From Verrucomicrobiia bacterium (GTDB lineage Bacteria > Verrucomicrobiota > Verrucomicrobiia > JADLBR01): 56,188 bases of DNA. The position numbers were made by a program, and so were the translations under genes. The stretch spans positions 1-56,188 of the forward strand of contig JADLBR010000036.1 in assembly GCA_020847615.1 (NCBI GenBank), read 5' to 3'. The first letter of the stretch is position 1. Every line of letters begins with the position of its first letter. The notes below the pieces were generated by a model. The model had not been told where the DNA came from. It made no database searches and was given only the letters and a program-made list of their open reading frames with translations. Below, piece by piece: positions 1-8,676 of this stretch.

Positions 1-311
1 CGCAGCAGACCGGCCTCCACCAGCCGCGGCGAGAATTGCACGAAGGTGCGGATCGCGTTGGCGCCGAGCGATGCGGCGAGCGCCATGTCCTTCTCCCAGA
101 CCTCGCGCGGCGTCTCGGTCCACATGCCACCCCAGGGCGTCTCGCGAGGAAAATAATTGATGCCGCGGACCGATAGTGGCGGCAGCTCCCGCGCCACCGG
201 CGATTGACCCCCCGCGACCGCCCCCGCAAGGGATAGCCATCCGAGCAGCGGCAAGACCAGCCAGACGGGGTCGGCTCTATCTCCGATGATACCGGCGTGC
301 GCTCTGGCCAT
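1..311 (-). CDS. Secreted TIM-barrel glycoside hydrolase, N-terminal part only (gene runs off the window)
   Basis: The first 103 codons of a minus-strand gene are present; the rest lies beyond base 1. The start is the ATG at 311. Residues 17-34 form a hydrophobic stretch (WLVLPLLGWLSLAGAVAG) that fits a signal peptide. The mature part opens with SVRGINYFPRETPWGGMW and continues with a helix and LGANAIRTFVQF. This is the usual start of a clan GH-A (beta/alpha)8 glycosidase, where the first strand is followed by a helix and then 'GANAIR'. It is divergent from the heparinase-like gene at 752. The family (GH2, GH5 or another) cannot be told from this piece. A secreted glycan-cleaving enzyme fits all its neighbours. 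Confidence 0.7.
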   Translation of the reverse strand, partial: MARAHAGIIGDRADPVWLVLPLLGWLSLAGAVAGGQSPVARELPPLSVRGINYFPRETPWGGMWTETPREVWEKDMALAASLGANAIRTFVQFSPRLVEAGLL

Positions 312-450
312 GGTCCGGCGAGAACATACATCACAGGATTCTGGCCTGAAACTTCAAACCGCGGATGACGGATAATTAGCTTTGATTTGGCGAATTCTGG
401 GGAGCCACCGAGAGCCTGCCCGCTCGCGTGGCAAGCGAGGGGGCGGCCCA

Positions 451-640
451 ATTTGGACTGCGGCGTGACAGCGCCGCTTTGGATGGGTGCGTCGGGCCTA
501 GTCCCCGACACTTCGTGTCGGCACTCCGTGCGGATCGTTCGCCCTGCGCATGAACTATCCGGGTTGGAGAGCCTGGCGTCGGGCGCACGCCGGGCCGTTC
601 GGGGCAATCCAAAGCGGCGCTGTCACGCCGCAGTCCAAAT
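451..640. repeat. Paired inverted-repeat (REP/BIME-like) element, copy 1
   Basis: Bases 451-484 and 607-640 are perfect 34-nt reverse complements separated by 122 nt. Each arm holds its own hairpin (GCGGCG, loop TGACAG, CGCCGC). The spacer carries a further hairpin at about 505-521 (CCGACAC, loop TTC, GTGTCGG). Related pairs lie at 25722-25860 and 37221-37368. The element sits in the 440-bp divergent gap 312-751, in which no gene was recognised. The rest of the gap shows nothing I can name, though it must contain the promoters of both flanking genes. Confidence 0.8.
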
Positions 641-751
641 CGGCCCTCCAGTTGATCCGAAGTCTCCCCATGAACGATGCGGCATGACGCGTGCGCTCGC
701 GACCGCGAAAAGCCGATTCCCATTCGCCACGCGCCCCGTACATTTCAATCC

Positions 752-3136
752 ATGTCGTCACCGCATCCTCATCCCCGCTGTCGTCGTACACTTTCCATCC
801 TCTCCGTCGCCCTGATGCTCGTCCCCGCCCCACGCGCGGACGCCGCGACGTTCCCCGAGGAGCGCCCCGACCGCACCTGTTTCCCGAAGCCTTTCGACGG
901 GCAAGTACTGGACATCACGCCGCCGGGCTTCTGCTGGTGGCGCGCGGGAAAGATCGGCGAGATCAAGTATCGGCTGCGCGTGATGCAAAAATCGGGCTCG
1001 GTCGCCTACGAATCCCCGGTGACGGAATGGACCGCGCACGTGCCCGATCGGTCGCTCGCGCCAGGACAATACACCTGGCTCGTCGAGGCGATCGACGGCT
1101 CCGGCAAGGTCGCCGACACCTGGGGCCCGCGCCGCTTCACCATCTTGCCCGGGGCTTTCGAGCAGCCGTGGGTTCCGGCCGAAAAGCTCTTGGCCCGCGT
1201 CCCGAAAGAGCACCCGCGCCTCCTGTTCCCGAAGGCGCAGCTCCCGGCGATCCGCGCCACCTTCGAAACGACGCGGCGCGGGGCCATCGGATCGCTCCGG
1301 GGCGAGGCCAAGCGGGCGCTCAAGCTCGATGTTCCCCCCGAGCCGGATTACGACAAGGCGCCCACGAAGGCCGACCAGCGGCTGGGCTACCTCGAGGCTT
1401 TCGGCCGCATGCGCAAATACCACGACAGCGGCATGCGGTTTCTGGCGATGCGCCACGCGCTCGAGGGCGATGCCGCCGCGGGCGAAAAGGCCAAGGCGAT
1501 CCTCCTCGGCGCCGCCGAGTGGGACCCCGAGGGCATCTCCTCGGTCATGTCGAAGTATGGCGACGAGATAGGCCTGGGCCTCGCGAAGGCCGCGGCAGAA
1601 ACCTACGACTGGGTGTACGACATCCTGTCCGATGACGAGCGCGCCAAAGTGAAGCAGATGCTGGTCGCCCGCGCAGACCAGTTGATGCGGCGCCTGCAGA
1701 AGTCCGATTATCTATTCCTCTCCGAGGAGAGCCACAACGGGCGATTGCCAGGCTATCTCGTGGAGCACGCGATCGCTCTTGCGGATGAACCCCGCGCCGC
1801 GGTCTGGATGGACTACGCCGTCCGCATCCTGATGACGGTCTATCCCCACTGGGGCGGGCACGACGGCGGCTGGGCCGAGGGGATACCCTACGGGATGGCC
1901 TACAACGAGATCTATCTCGTGCCCTTGGAGTCGCTCCGCGTGGCCACCGGCCTCGACCTCTGGAAACGGCCGTTCTATCGCGAGGTGCGGCGCTTCTTCT
2001 CTTATTGCACCTCGCCGGTCGGCGACATCCGCCCCTTTGGCGACATGGAGAACGACCCGATGCTCGGCAGCGGCGCCGGGCTCCGCTCGCTGCTGATCTT
2101 CCACGCCAACCGCTACGACGACCCCGCGACGCGCTGGTGGGCCGACCTGCTCGTGCCCGAGCGCCAGCGCGAGGCCCTCGGGGCGCTCCCCGGCTTGCTA
2201 TTCGAGGATCGCGTCCAGCCAAAGCGCCCCGACTCGGCCCCGAACGACGCCGCCTTCTATGGCGTCGGCTGGGCCGCCCTCCACAGCGACTTCCTCGAGC
2301 CCGCGCGAGACCTGTTCCTGCTGTTCAAGTGCTCCCCGTATGGCTCAGTCAGCCACAGCCACGCCGACCAAAACAGTTTCGCGCTCATGAAGGGCGGGCG
2401 CTCCCTCGCCATTCCCGCCGGCGTGCGTTACCCGACCCATGGCTCCCCCTTCCACACCGAGTACACGCAGCAGACCCTGGCGCACAACGCCGTACTCGTG
2501 GACGGCAAGGGACAGCTCGGCCGCGGCGGCACGGGCCGACTCGCCGCGTTCCAGAGCACCCCGCGCTTCGGCTACGCCTGCGGCGATGCCTCTGGCTGCT
2601 ACGCGACTCCCATGCCGAGGAACCTGCGCCACGTCCTGCTCGCCCGCCCCTCGGTCGTCTGCATCGTCGATGAGCTGGCGGCGCCCGAGGCCGTGCCTTA
2701 CCAGTGGCTGTTGCACGGGCATGCCGCCTTCGAGTTGGATGAAAAGGCGCAAACCCTCGTCTCCCGAAAGGATCCCGAGGCCATGACCGTCCGCCTGTTC
2801 ACCCCCGGTGGCTTCTCCTTCTCCCAGACCGACGAATGGCCCATGGACCCGAAGGAAGGCTTCCCGAACGCGAAGGCACCCGTCCCCGCGAAACAATGGC
2901 ACTTCACCGCCGCCACGCGCGAGGATGCAGCCGCCCGACGTATCGCCGCCATCCTGCTCGTCAACGGCAGCGGTCAACCGCCCGACTGCAAAGTGACTCA
3001 AAAGGGCGACACCCTCGAAGTCCGCAACCGCTCCGGAGGCGACGAGGCCATCATCCGCATCCGCCTGGATCCCGGCGACGGCCCCGCCATCGAAGCCTTG
3101 GCCGGCAAAGAGACCCTCCGCGCGTTCTCGCCGTGA
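752..3136 (+). CDS. Secreted heparinase II/III-like protein with DUF4962-type N-terminus
   Basis: Expected to be an extracytoplasmic polysaccharide lyase-like enzyme acting on uronic-acid-containing glycans. I chose the ATG at 752 because it starts directly before a signal peptide (RRTLSILSVALMLVPAPRADAA); an in-frame ATG at 677 would add 25 unlikely residues. A beta-sandwich-like N-terminal part (FPKPFDGQVLDITPPGFCWW) precedes an alpha/alpha-toroid region with ESHNGRLPGY. The heparinase II/III signature follows: SHSHADQNSFALMKGG, then LAHNAVLVDGKGQ. The remaining C-terminal third is beta-rich. It stands alone on the plus strand, divergent from the glycosidase at 1-311. Right after its stop comes CTCGAAAATT, a motif shared with the 3' ends of several other genes here. 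Substrate unknown. Confidence 0.85.
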   Translation: MSSPHPHPRCRRTLSILSVALMLVPAPRADAATFPEERPDRTCFPKPFDGQVLDITPPGFCWWRAGKIGEIKYRLRVMQKSGSVAYESPVTEWTAHVPDRSLAPGQYTWLVEAIDGSGKVADTWGPRRFTILPGAFEQPWVPAEKLLARVPKEHPRLLFPKAQLPAIRATFETTRRGAIGSLRGEAKRALKLDVPPEPDYDKAPTKADQRLGYLEAFGRMRKYHDSGMRFLAMRHALEGDAAAGEKAKAILLGAAEWDPEGISSVMSKYGDEIGLGLAKAAAETYDWVYDILSDDERAKVKQMLVARADQLMRRLQKSDYLFLSEESHNGRLPGYLVEHAIALADEPRAAVWMDYAVRILMTVYPHWGGHDGGWAEGIPYGMAYNEIYLVPLESLRVATGLDLWKRPFYREVRRFFSYCTSPVGDIRPFGDMENDPMLGSGAGLRSLLIFHANRYDDPATRWWADLLVPERQREALGALPGLLFEDRVQPKRPDSAPNDAAFYGVGWAALHSDFLEPARDLFLLFKCSPYGSVSHSHADQNSFALMKGGRSLAIPAGVRYPTHGSPFHTEYTQQTLAHNAVLVDGKGQLGRGGTGRLAAFQSTPRFGYACGDASGCYATPMPRNLRHVLLARPSVVCIVDELAAPEAVPYQWLLHGHAAFELDEKAQTLVSRKDPEAMTVRLFTPGGFSFSQTDEWPMDPKEGFPNAKAPVPAKQWHFTAATREDAAARRIAAILLVNGSGQPPDCKVTQKGDTLEVRNRSGGDEAIIRIRLDPGDGPAIEALAGKETLRAFSP

Positions 3137-3169
3137 GCCTCGAAAATTCCAGATGATAGGGGTAGGGAC

Positions 3170-3187
3170 GGGGCATTGAGTTGCCCC
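3170..3187 (+). terminator. Possible 3' hairpin of the heparinase-like gene
   Basis: A perfect 6-bp stem GGGGCA/TGCCCC with a 6-nt loop lies 34 nt after the stop codon. No T-run follows, so a classical intrinsic terminator is not proven. Confidence 0.3.
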
Positions 3188-3226
3188 TCCCCTCCCTCCG
3201 AACCGGACGGGCGGATTGAGCAGGGG

Positions 3227-4216
3227 TGGGGTCAGAGCTTCCTATTGACACCCAACAGCACGTTGCTGCAAGGTCGGCGCGATGGCAAGACCTCTGCGGA
3301 TTCAATATGAAGGGGCCATTTACCACGTGATGAGCCGGGGTGATCGGCGAGAGGCGATCTTCGTTGATGACGACGATCGCGAGCGATTCTCGGCGACCTT
3401 GGCCGAGGCCTGCGCAAAAACCGGATGGCAGGTACATGCCGCCTGCCTGATGGACAATCACTTCCATCTGGTGGTCGAGACGCCACAACCCAATCTCTCC
3501 GTCGGCATGAAGTGGCTGCTGGGCACCTACACGCAGCGGTTCAATCGGCGCCACAAACACTGGGGGCACCTGTTCGGGGGGCGGTTCAAGGCGCAATTGA
3601 TCGACGGTCGATCACCGGGCTACCTGGCCAGGGCGTGTCACTACGTGCACCTGAACCCGTGCCGCGCCGGACTCATCGGTTCGGGTGCACCGCTGGAATC
3701 GTATCGTTGGAGCACCTACCCGGCCTACCTCCTCCCGCGATTGCGCCCTGGCTGGATGCGGGTGGATCGCCTTCTGGGCGAACACGGTCTGGCGATGGAC
3801 ACGGCCCGGTCGCGGCGCGCATTCTCCCGGCAGGTGGAGCGCATGCGACTCGATCCCCTGGTCGAACCCAACGAAGCGACGCGTCGCGGATGGACGCTGG
3901 GCGCGGAAGACTTCGCCGACTGGCTGTCGGAGCGGTTGGCACGACCCGGCAGGCACGGCGAGCGCGCCGCCGAGCGCCGCGAGACCGACCGGGCGCTCGC
4001 CGAGCGCCTTGTCCGGGTCGGTCTCGCCCAAGCAGGCTGGAAGGAGATCGACCTATCCCGTGCCCCCAAGGGCGATCCCGCAAAGGTCGCCATTGCCCGC
4101 CGCCTGCGCCATGGCACACCGATGACGCGACGCTGGATCGCCGAACGTCTCCAAATGGGCAGCGCCAGCTATGTGTCCGCCCTCCTCGCGAGTGTCGATA
4201 GTAAGCTCTGACCCCA
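3227..4216 (+). mobile_element. REP-associated tyrosine transposase (RAYT) unit with 25-bp terminal inverted repeats
   Basis: The left end 3227-3251 (starting TGGGGTCAGAGCTT) and right end 4192-4216 are inverted repeats matching at 23 of 25 positions. They enclose one transposase gene. The right repeat overlaps the end of the gene: its stop codon lies inside the repeat. The unit abuts the broken GH74-like fragment at 4217. No target-site duplication was seen, as expected for HUH-type (IS200/IS605-related) enzymes. Confidence 0.8.
3282..4211 (+). CDS. REP-associated tyrosine transposase (Y1_Tnp / TnpA_REP)
   Basis: A 309-residue single-strand DNA transposase of the HUH superfamily. The N-terminus MARPLRIQYEGAIYHVMSRG is typical of the REP-associated subgroup. 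The metal-binding HUH motif is H60-F61-H62 (NHFHLVVE) and the likely catalytic tyrosine is Y83 in GTYTQRFN. The motif HWGHLFGGRFKAQLI follows, then a C-terminal region ending SVDSKL whose codons lie within the right terminal repeat. All recognisable motifs are intact, so the enzyme may be active. Its terminal repeats do not match the cloverleaf or hairpin families elsewhere in the window, so it is not shown to be their mobiliser. A 90-bp relic of a sister copy lies at 4711-4800. Confidence 0.93.
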   Translation: MARPLRIQYEGAIYHVMSRGDRREAIFVDDDDRERFSATLAEACAKTGWQVHAACLMDNHFHLVVETPQPNLSVGMKWLLGTYTQRFNRRHKHWGHLFGGRFKAQLIDGRSPGYLARACHYVHLNPCRAGLIGSGAPLESYRWSTYPAYLLPRLRPGWMRVDRLLGEHGLAMDTARSRRAFSRQVERMRLDPLVEPNEATRRGWTLGAEDFADWLSERLARPGRHGERAAERRETDRALAERLVRVGLAQAGWKEIDLSRAPKGDPAKVAIARRLRHGTPMTRRWIAERLQMGSASYVSALLASVDSKL

Positions 4217-4609
4217 GGCCCCGCACTCCAGCCCCAGCGGTTCCCATGTCGCGCCTCGGTCGCGGGAACGGAAGACCCCCGACGGGGCCTGATCAGGATA
4301 CTTGCCAGCGGCGATGTAAACCAGATCCGGATCATGTGGGTGGAGCGCAAGCCCGGCGACGCCGTATAGATTGCTCTGCTCCGCCGGCACCCAGTTCATC
4401 AGTTGCACCAGCACCTTCCTCCCCGCATCCCATCTATAGCACCCGCCCACATCGGCGCGCACATAGAGCAGCCCCTGTTCTCCGGGATGGGCGACGGCGC
4501 CCAGCAGGTATCCGCCGCCGCCGATGCGCACATTGTCCCAATGATAGGACGCGGGACCCGCGAAGCCAGAGGAGGCGAGCACCACAGACAGGAGCGACAA
4601 CCACTTCAT
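4217..4609 (-). pseudogene. Truncated GH74-like (xyloglucanase/BNR-repeat) protein, N-terminal remnant
   Basis: A start at 4609 (MKWLSLLSVVLASSGFAG, a clear signal peptide) leads into YHWDNVRIGGGG, LYVRADVGGCYRWDA, NLYGVAGLALHP and VFRSRDRGATWEPLG. This is the standard opening of GH74 beta-propeller enzymes. Homology stops at about 4217, exactly where the right terminal repeat of the RAYT unit begins. From there the frame reads antisense through the transposon and ends at 4169. Nothing resembling the rest of a GH74 protein (usually over 700 residues) occurs on the far side of the transposon, so the gene has lost most of its length. It is presumably non-functional. Confidence 0.8.
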
Positions 4610-4706
4610 CTCTTGCGGAACCTTGTGGAATCCTCGCACCGGACGCGCAGGCCACGCCAGTGTGAAATTCAGCTCCGGCCCCCTGCCCTCCCGGGGCGAA
4701 TCTGGG

Positions 4707-7490
4707 TCAGAACACTGGGGGCACCTGTTCGGGGGGCGTTTCAAGGCGCAATCGATCGCCGTGTGATCGCCTGGCTACCTGGCCAGGGCGGGTCACTACG
4801 CTGAGAATGGACCATCCGACCCGGCGGTCGCCGCGGGGCCCGATCTGTTCGACCGGTATGGGCCGGAAGCCGAGACCGGCGGCGGGGGAGCCGGCCTTGA
4901 GGCGGTAGTCGTCCTTGGCGGGATCGGCGAACATCGGATCCGCGACGACGGAATGGCGGTCCATGCCCAGCGCCTGCCACGCGGTCCATTCGTCGGTGGG
5001 CGCGACCTGGTGGACTTCGATATCGTCGGCGAAGATCAGCCCGCGCTCATCCGGCAGCCGGATCCGGACATACAATTTTTTCATATCGGGGTGCCCGCCG
5101 GCGCCGGGGGCGGGGAACCGGAAGACGCACTCGTGCCGGGACCAGTCGGTGCCGATGGGGAAAGCCTCGACGTGCTGCCAGCTGTATGTGTCCTTGCGAT
5201 AGGCCTGGGCGCCGAGTTCCACGCGCGTGTCCGGCGCGGCGGCGCGGAACCATCCCGCGACGCGATAGACCTTGCCCGGCTCGACGGCAATCTCGGCGCT
5301 GCGAAGGCTGGGTATCCTCGCCCACGATTCCCCCTGGAGTTTCGGGTCATTGGCCTTGGCCGGATCGGGGATGCCCTGGAACCGGAGGCATCGCGCGCCC
5401 GCGCGCGGTTGATCCGATGAGGCCACCGCGGAATCGTTGGTGCTGGGGCGGATGTGCCACGCCCACGGCGTTGGCGCGGCCCCGATCGCCCCCTGCTCGA
5501 AGCCGGCGTTGGGTGGCGCGAGATCCGGGCCGATGGGCTCCCCCGCATTGAGGTGGCCGGTCGGGATCGGTTGGCCGCCGTGCCACACCAGATTCGAGTC
5601 GGAAGGATTGAGGTCGAACGACAGGTTCCGAAACCGGAAGGCCTGGGCCTGGGACTCGGTCCAATAGAGGATGTTCCCTCGCGCGACATTGCGCGCCATG
5701 GTGCGGCGATCGGGCAGGGGCACGGTCCGCGGATCGCGGAGGCTCGGGACGCTCTTCCACGCGGGCAGATCTTTCACCGAGTCGTACTGCCTGGACCAGT
5801 TCTCGATCTCGCGTTTCCACCAGCCGTAGCCGGTGTCCCAGCCGCTGAACTCGATCTGGCTGGTCGGCCCGTGCTCGTGGCGCCCGGTGCCGCACTCGAC
5901 GATGATGTTGTTCTCGATGCGGTTGTCCCTGCCGTCGTGGACCATGATCCCGGCGCGGGGCGTGCGCGCGACGATGTTGCCGGTGACGGTGACGCCCATC
6001 GGCGTCCAGTCGAGATAGATGCCCCACGCGAAATAGGGCGAGAGCCAGTTGCCCGACTTGCCGCTGCGGCCGATGACATCGTGGATGAAGTTGTGCCGCA
6101 CGACGCAGCCGTGGGCCGATAGCCAATTCAGGGAGTTCCCGTAGATCGCGGCGGTGTCCATGGTCTCGAGGCTGACGTGGTGGATGTGGTTCAGCTCGAT
6201 CACGTGGTTCTGGCCGCCGAACCAGACCCCGAATCGCGGGAGGTGGTGGAGATGGTTTCGGGCGACGCGGTTTCCGGTCCCGCCGAGGTGGATACCGCAG
6301 CCCTGCTTGTGAAAAACACCGGTGCGCGTGATCTCGTTGCCCTCGGCACAGTTGCCCGCGGGCGCGAGCGTCTTCTCGTCGCCGCCACCGAGGCTGATGC
6401 CGTGGCTGCCGGTGTCGGCGATATGGCAGCCGACGACGCCGTTTCCCGTCCCGCCGGCGATGGAGACGCCGCTGCCGCTGTAATCCCCGACGTTCTGAAT
6501 CAGGCACCCGGCGATCAGGCAGTTCGTGGCATCTTTGAGGGTGATCGCGGTGCCCTCGCAGTATTCGAATGTCAGCCCCCAAAACGCGATGTGCGCGGCG
6601 CCGGGCCCGATCTCCAGCAAGGTCTTGAGCCTCGGGGCGTAGACCTCGCGCCCCCCGATCGGTTCCGGCGGCCAAAAGTACAGGGTTCCTTTATCGGCAT
6701 CGAGGTGCCATTCGCCAGGGGCGTCGAGTTCCTCGAGCGGACCTTGAACGAAGTACCGGTCACCGGCCTGTATCTCGTAGGAGCAATTGCGGGCCAGGGT
6801 CAAGATCCGACTCCCGCGATCGAAGGCGGTGACCGGGACGATATTATTCCACCACTCGTGCGAGGGGAAGATGCTCACCTCGGCATCGGTGGGGCGCGCC
6901 CATGGGCGCAGGTCGGCCGCGGCGATGCGGAAGATGCGCCTGGCGCCCGTCTCGCCCAACCGCTCCGCCGGCACCGGCTCGGCATCGACGAAGGCCCAGC
7001 CGCTCTCGAAGGGGCGCGCCGGATCGACATTCGGGTAGCGGGCCAGTTGCTGGCGACCGCCATCAAAGAATAGCTGGCGGAAGCGCACGGCACCGAGTCC
7101 CGCCGGCCCCACATCGGCCTTGAGGATCTCGCCGCGGTGCGTTTCGAATCGCGCGATGGGCAACCCGCCGCGGAGGACCGGTCGCTCATCGCGGTAGGCC
7201 CGATATCCGATTGGCGCCCCGGATGTCCCGGCATCCCCGGCCCCCAGAACGAAGGTGCCCGGCAGGTGGTACACGCCCCCTCGGAGGTACACCGTCGTGG
7301 GGGGCCGAACCCCGATCTCGGACTTCCGGATCTCCTCCCGCGCGCGCTCCAGCGTGGCGAAGGGCTGCGCCCGGGTGCCCGGGTTGGCGTCGTCGCCATC
7401 CGGGGCGACGTACAGTTCCCGCACGTTCCCTCCGCACGACGCGAGAACCAAAAGGGCCGCGAGGGCGGCCGGATGGAACCCTTCGCTCAT
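4707..7490 (-). CDS. Right-handed beta-helix lipoprotein, GH141-like, with carbohydrate-binding-type C-terminal domain
   Basis: A 927-residue predicted lipoprotein: MSEGFHPAALAALLVLASC ends in a lipobox (LASC, then GG). The next part, LYVAPDGDDANPGTRAQPF, LRGGVYHLPGTFVL and RDERPVLRGG, is the usual start of GH141-type beta-helix glycosidases (fucosidase/xylanase activities are known in that family). Parallel beta-helix coils with many N/G repeats (about 290-560) follow. A jelly-roll domain (about 660-840; NAGFEQGAIG through FADDIEVHQ) resembles CBM4/9-type modules. The native end appears to be near VGWSIL; about 24 further residues come from the antisense RAYT relic. Its start overlaps the stop of fucosidase 1 by 4 bp (ATGA), so the two are co-translated. 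Confidence 0.8.
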   Translation of the reverse strand: MSEGFHPAALAALLVLASCGGNVRELYVAPDGDDANPGTRAQPFATLERAREEIRKSEIGVRPPTTVYLRGGVYHLPGTFVLGAGDAGTSGAPIGYRAYRDERPVLRGGLPIARFETHRGEILKADVGPAGLGAVRFRQLFFDGGRQQLARYPNVDPARPFESGWAFVDAEPVPAERLGETGARRIFRIAAADLRPWARPTDAEVSIFPSHEWWNNIVPVTAFDRGSRILTLARNCSYEIQAGDRYFVQGPLEELDAPGEWHLDADKGTLYFWPPEPIGGREVYAPRLKTLLEIGPGAAHIAFWGLTFEYCEGTAITLKDATNCLIAGCLIQNVGDYSGSGVSIAGGTGNGVVGCHIADTGSHGISLGGGDEKTLAPAGNCAEGNEITRTGVFHKQGCGIHLGGTGNRVARNHLHHLPRFGVWFGGQNHVIELNHIHHVSLETMDTAAIYGNSLNWLSAHGCVVRHNFIHDVIGRSGKSGNWLSPYFAWGIYLDWTPMGVTVTGNIVARTPRAGIMVHDGRDNRIENNIIVECGTGRHEHGPTSQIEFSGWDTGYGWWKREIENWSRQYDSVKDLPAWKSVPSLRDPRTVPLPDRRTMARNVARGNILYWTESQAQAFRFRNLSFDLNPSDSNLVWHGGQPIPTGHLNAGEPIGPDLAPPNAGFEQGAIGAAPTPWAWHIRPSTNDSAVASSDQPRAGARCLRFQGIPDPAKANDPKLQGESWARIPSLRSAEIAVEPGKVYRVAGWFRAAAPDTRVELGAQAYRKDTYSWQHVEAFPIGTDWSRHECVFRFPAPGAGGHPDMKKLYVRIRLPDERGLIFADDIEVHQVAPTDEWTAWQALGMDRHSVVADPMFADPAKDDYRLKAGSPAAGLGFRPIPVEQIGPRGDRRVGWSILSVVTRPGQVARRSHGDRLRLETPPEQVPPVF
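4711..4800 (+). mobile_element. 90-bp relic of a RAYT transposase gene
   Basis: This stretch matches bases 3556-3645 of the RAYT gene at about 81 of 90 positions without gaps (counted by eye), and keeps the part coding HWGHLFGG. It has neither terminal repeat. Read antisense it forms the last codons of the beta-helix gene 4707-7490. Confidence 0.85.
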
Positions 7491-8632
7491 TTCGCGGCCC
7501 TCAGCCTACGCCCGACCTCCTTGAGCGTGGCAACGTCCTCGGGATGGATCGAGCCATCGGGCAGGGGCCCCACGTTCAGCAACAGGTTGGCCTGCTTGGA
7601 TGCGGCATCGTCGAGCATGGCCATGACCTCGTCGGCCGTGACGTGCTCGGCGCCGTCGAGCCAGCCCCACAGCGCGCCCTTCGGGGTCTTCGTGCCGCGC
7701 TTCTGCATCGTGAGGCAGATCTCCATCGGCTTTCCGGCGCGGTTCTTCATGGCCGCCTCGATCTGGGGCTTCTCCGGCGCCATGAAGTCCTCCAATTCGG
7801 GATACAGGCCGGACTTGTAGCAGATCAGCGCGTGGGGCTGCAGCTCTCGGATCTTGGCGTATAATTTTGGAACCCGGAAGCGCCCCTTGTCGCCGCTCAG
7901 CGGCACCGCGATGCCATCGAGCCACACCCCCGCGATGGGCCCGTAGCCCGAGCACAATTCGCCGACGCCCGCATCCGCGTATCGGACGTACTTGTTGAAA
8001 TCATACCGATCCTTCGGGGCATAGAACGGATCGGGGGGATCATAGGCCGGGCGGACCGATTTCACGCTCCAGTCCCAGGGCGCGGGGCCATGGGGATGCC
8101 GCCAGTCGAAGCCGTGCTCGTAGAAGGCGAAGAACCCCAGCCCCCGCTCTCGGCAGGCGGTCGCCATCTCGGCGACGAGGTCGCGCTTCGCGGGCGAGTT
8201 GACGCTGTTGAAGTCGGTGGCCCTCGTATCCCACAGGCAGAAGCTGTCGCAATGCTTGCAGACCAGCGTCACGTATCGCATCCCGGCACCCTCGGCCATC
8301 GCGGCGATCGCCCGGGCGTCGAACTTCTCCGCGGTGAACCGGTCCTTCAATTTCGTGTACTCGGCGATCGGGATCCGCTCATGGAACTGGACCCACTCGC
8401 CCTTGCCCAAGAGGGAGTAGAGTCCGTAATGGATGAACAAACCAAACTTCGCCTCGCGGAACCATGCCCGCGCGGCCCCCCGCGGATCTTTCGCGAAAAG
8501 GCCGGCATGCTTTTTCAGGTGGATGGGGACGGTGTTCGCCTCGCCGCGCGCGCGGCCGAGGCATGCGGCCATGGCGCCCCAACCGACGGAGGTGATGAAT
8601 GTCCTTAGATGCATGGTCCGACCCCTATGCAT
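7487..8632 (-). CDS. Alpha-L-fucosidase, GH29 (fucosidase 1)
   Basis: Expected to release L-fucose from glycans with retention of configuration. 381 residues. I chose the ATG at 8632 because GAGGAGAG lies a few bases upstream; residues 8-30 form the export signal. GH29 signatures are WFREAKFGLFIHYGLYS, SPAKRDLVAEM, GPIAGVWLDG (D239 is the likely nucleophile) and LLLNVGPLPDGSIHPED. The usual KHHD motif reads KHCD (126-129), so one active-site histidine is replaced by cysteine. No C-terminal beta-sandwich is present, giving a short, catalytic-domain-only form. Upstream is the divergent AraC regulator; downstream, overlapping by 4 bp, the GH141-like gene. Confidence 0.9.
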   Translation of the reverse strand: MHRGRTMHLRTFITSVGWGAMAACLGRARGEANTVPIHLKKHAGLFAKDPRGAARAWFREAKFGLFIHYGLYSLLGKGEWVQFHERIPIAEYTKLKDRFTAEKFDARAIAAMAEGAGMRYVTLVCKHCDSFCLWDTRATDFNSVNSPAKRDLVAEMATACRERGLGFFAFYEHGFDWRHPHGPAPWDWSVKSVRPAYDPPDPFYAPKDRYDFNKYVRYADAGVGELCSGYGPIAGVWLDGIAVPLSGDKGRFRVPKLYAKIRELQPHALICYKSGLYPELEDFMAPEKPQIEAAMKNRAGKPMEICLTMQKRGTKTPKGALWGWLDGAEHVTADEVMAMLDDAASKQANLLLNVGPLPDGSIHPEDVATLKEVGRRLRAAK

Positions 8633-8676
8633 GAGAGCTCTCCTCTCCCGGGACGCGCTTCTCCGGGCTCATTAGA

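Noticed and set aside
3137-3226. Continuation of the GH74-like gene on the far side of the transposon
   Set aside because: Reading all frames of this stretch on the minus strand gives nothing like GH74.
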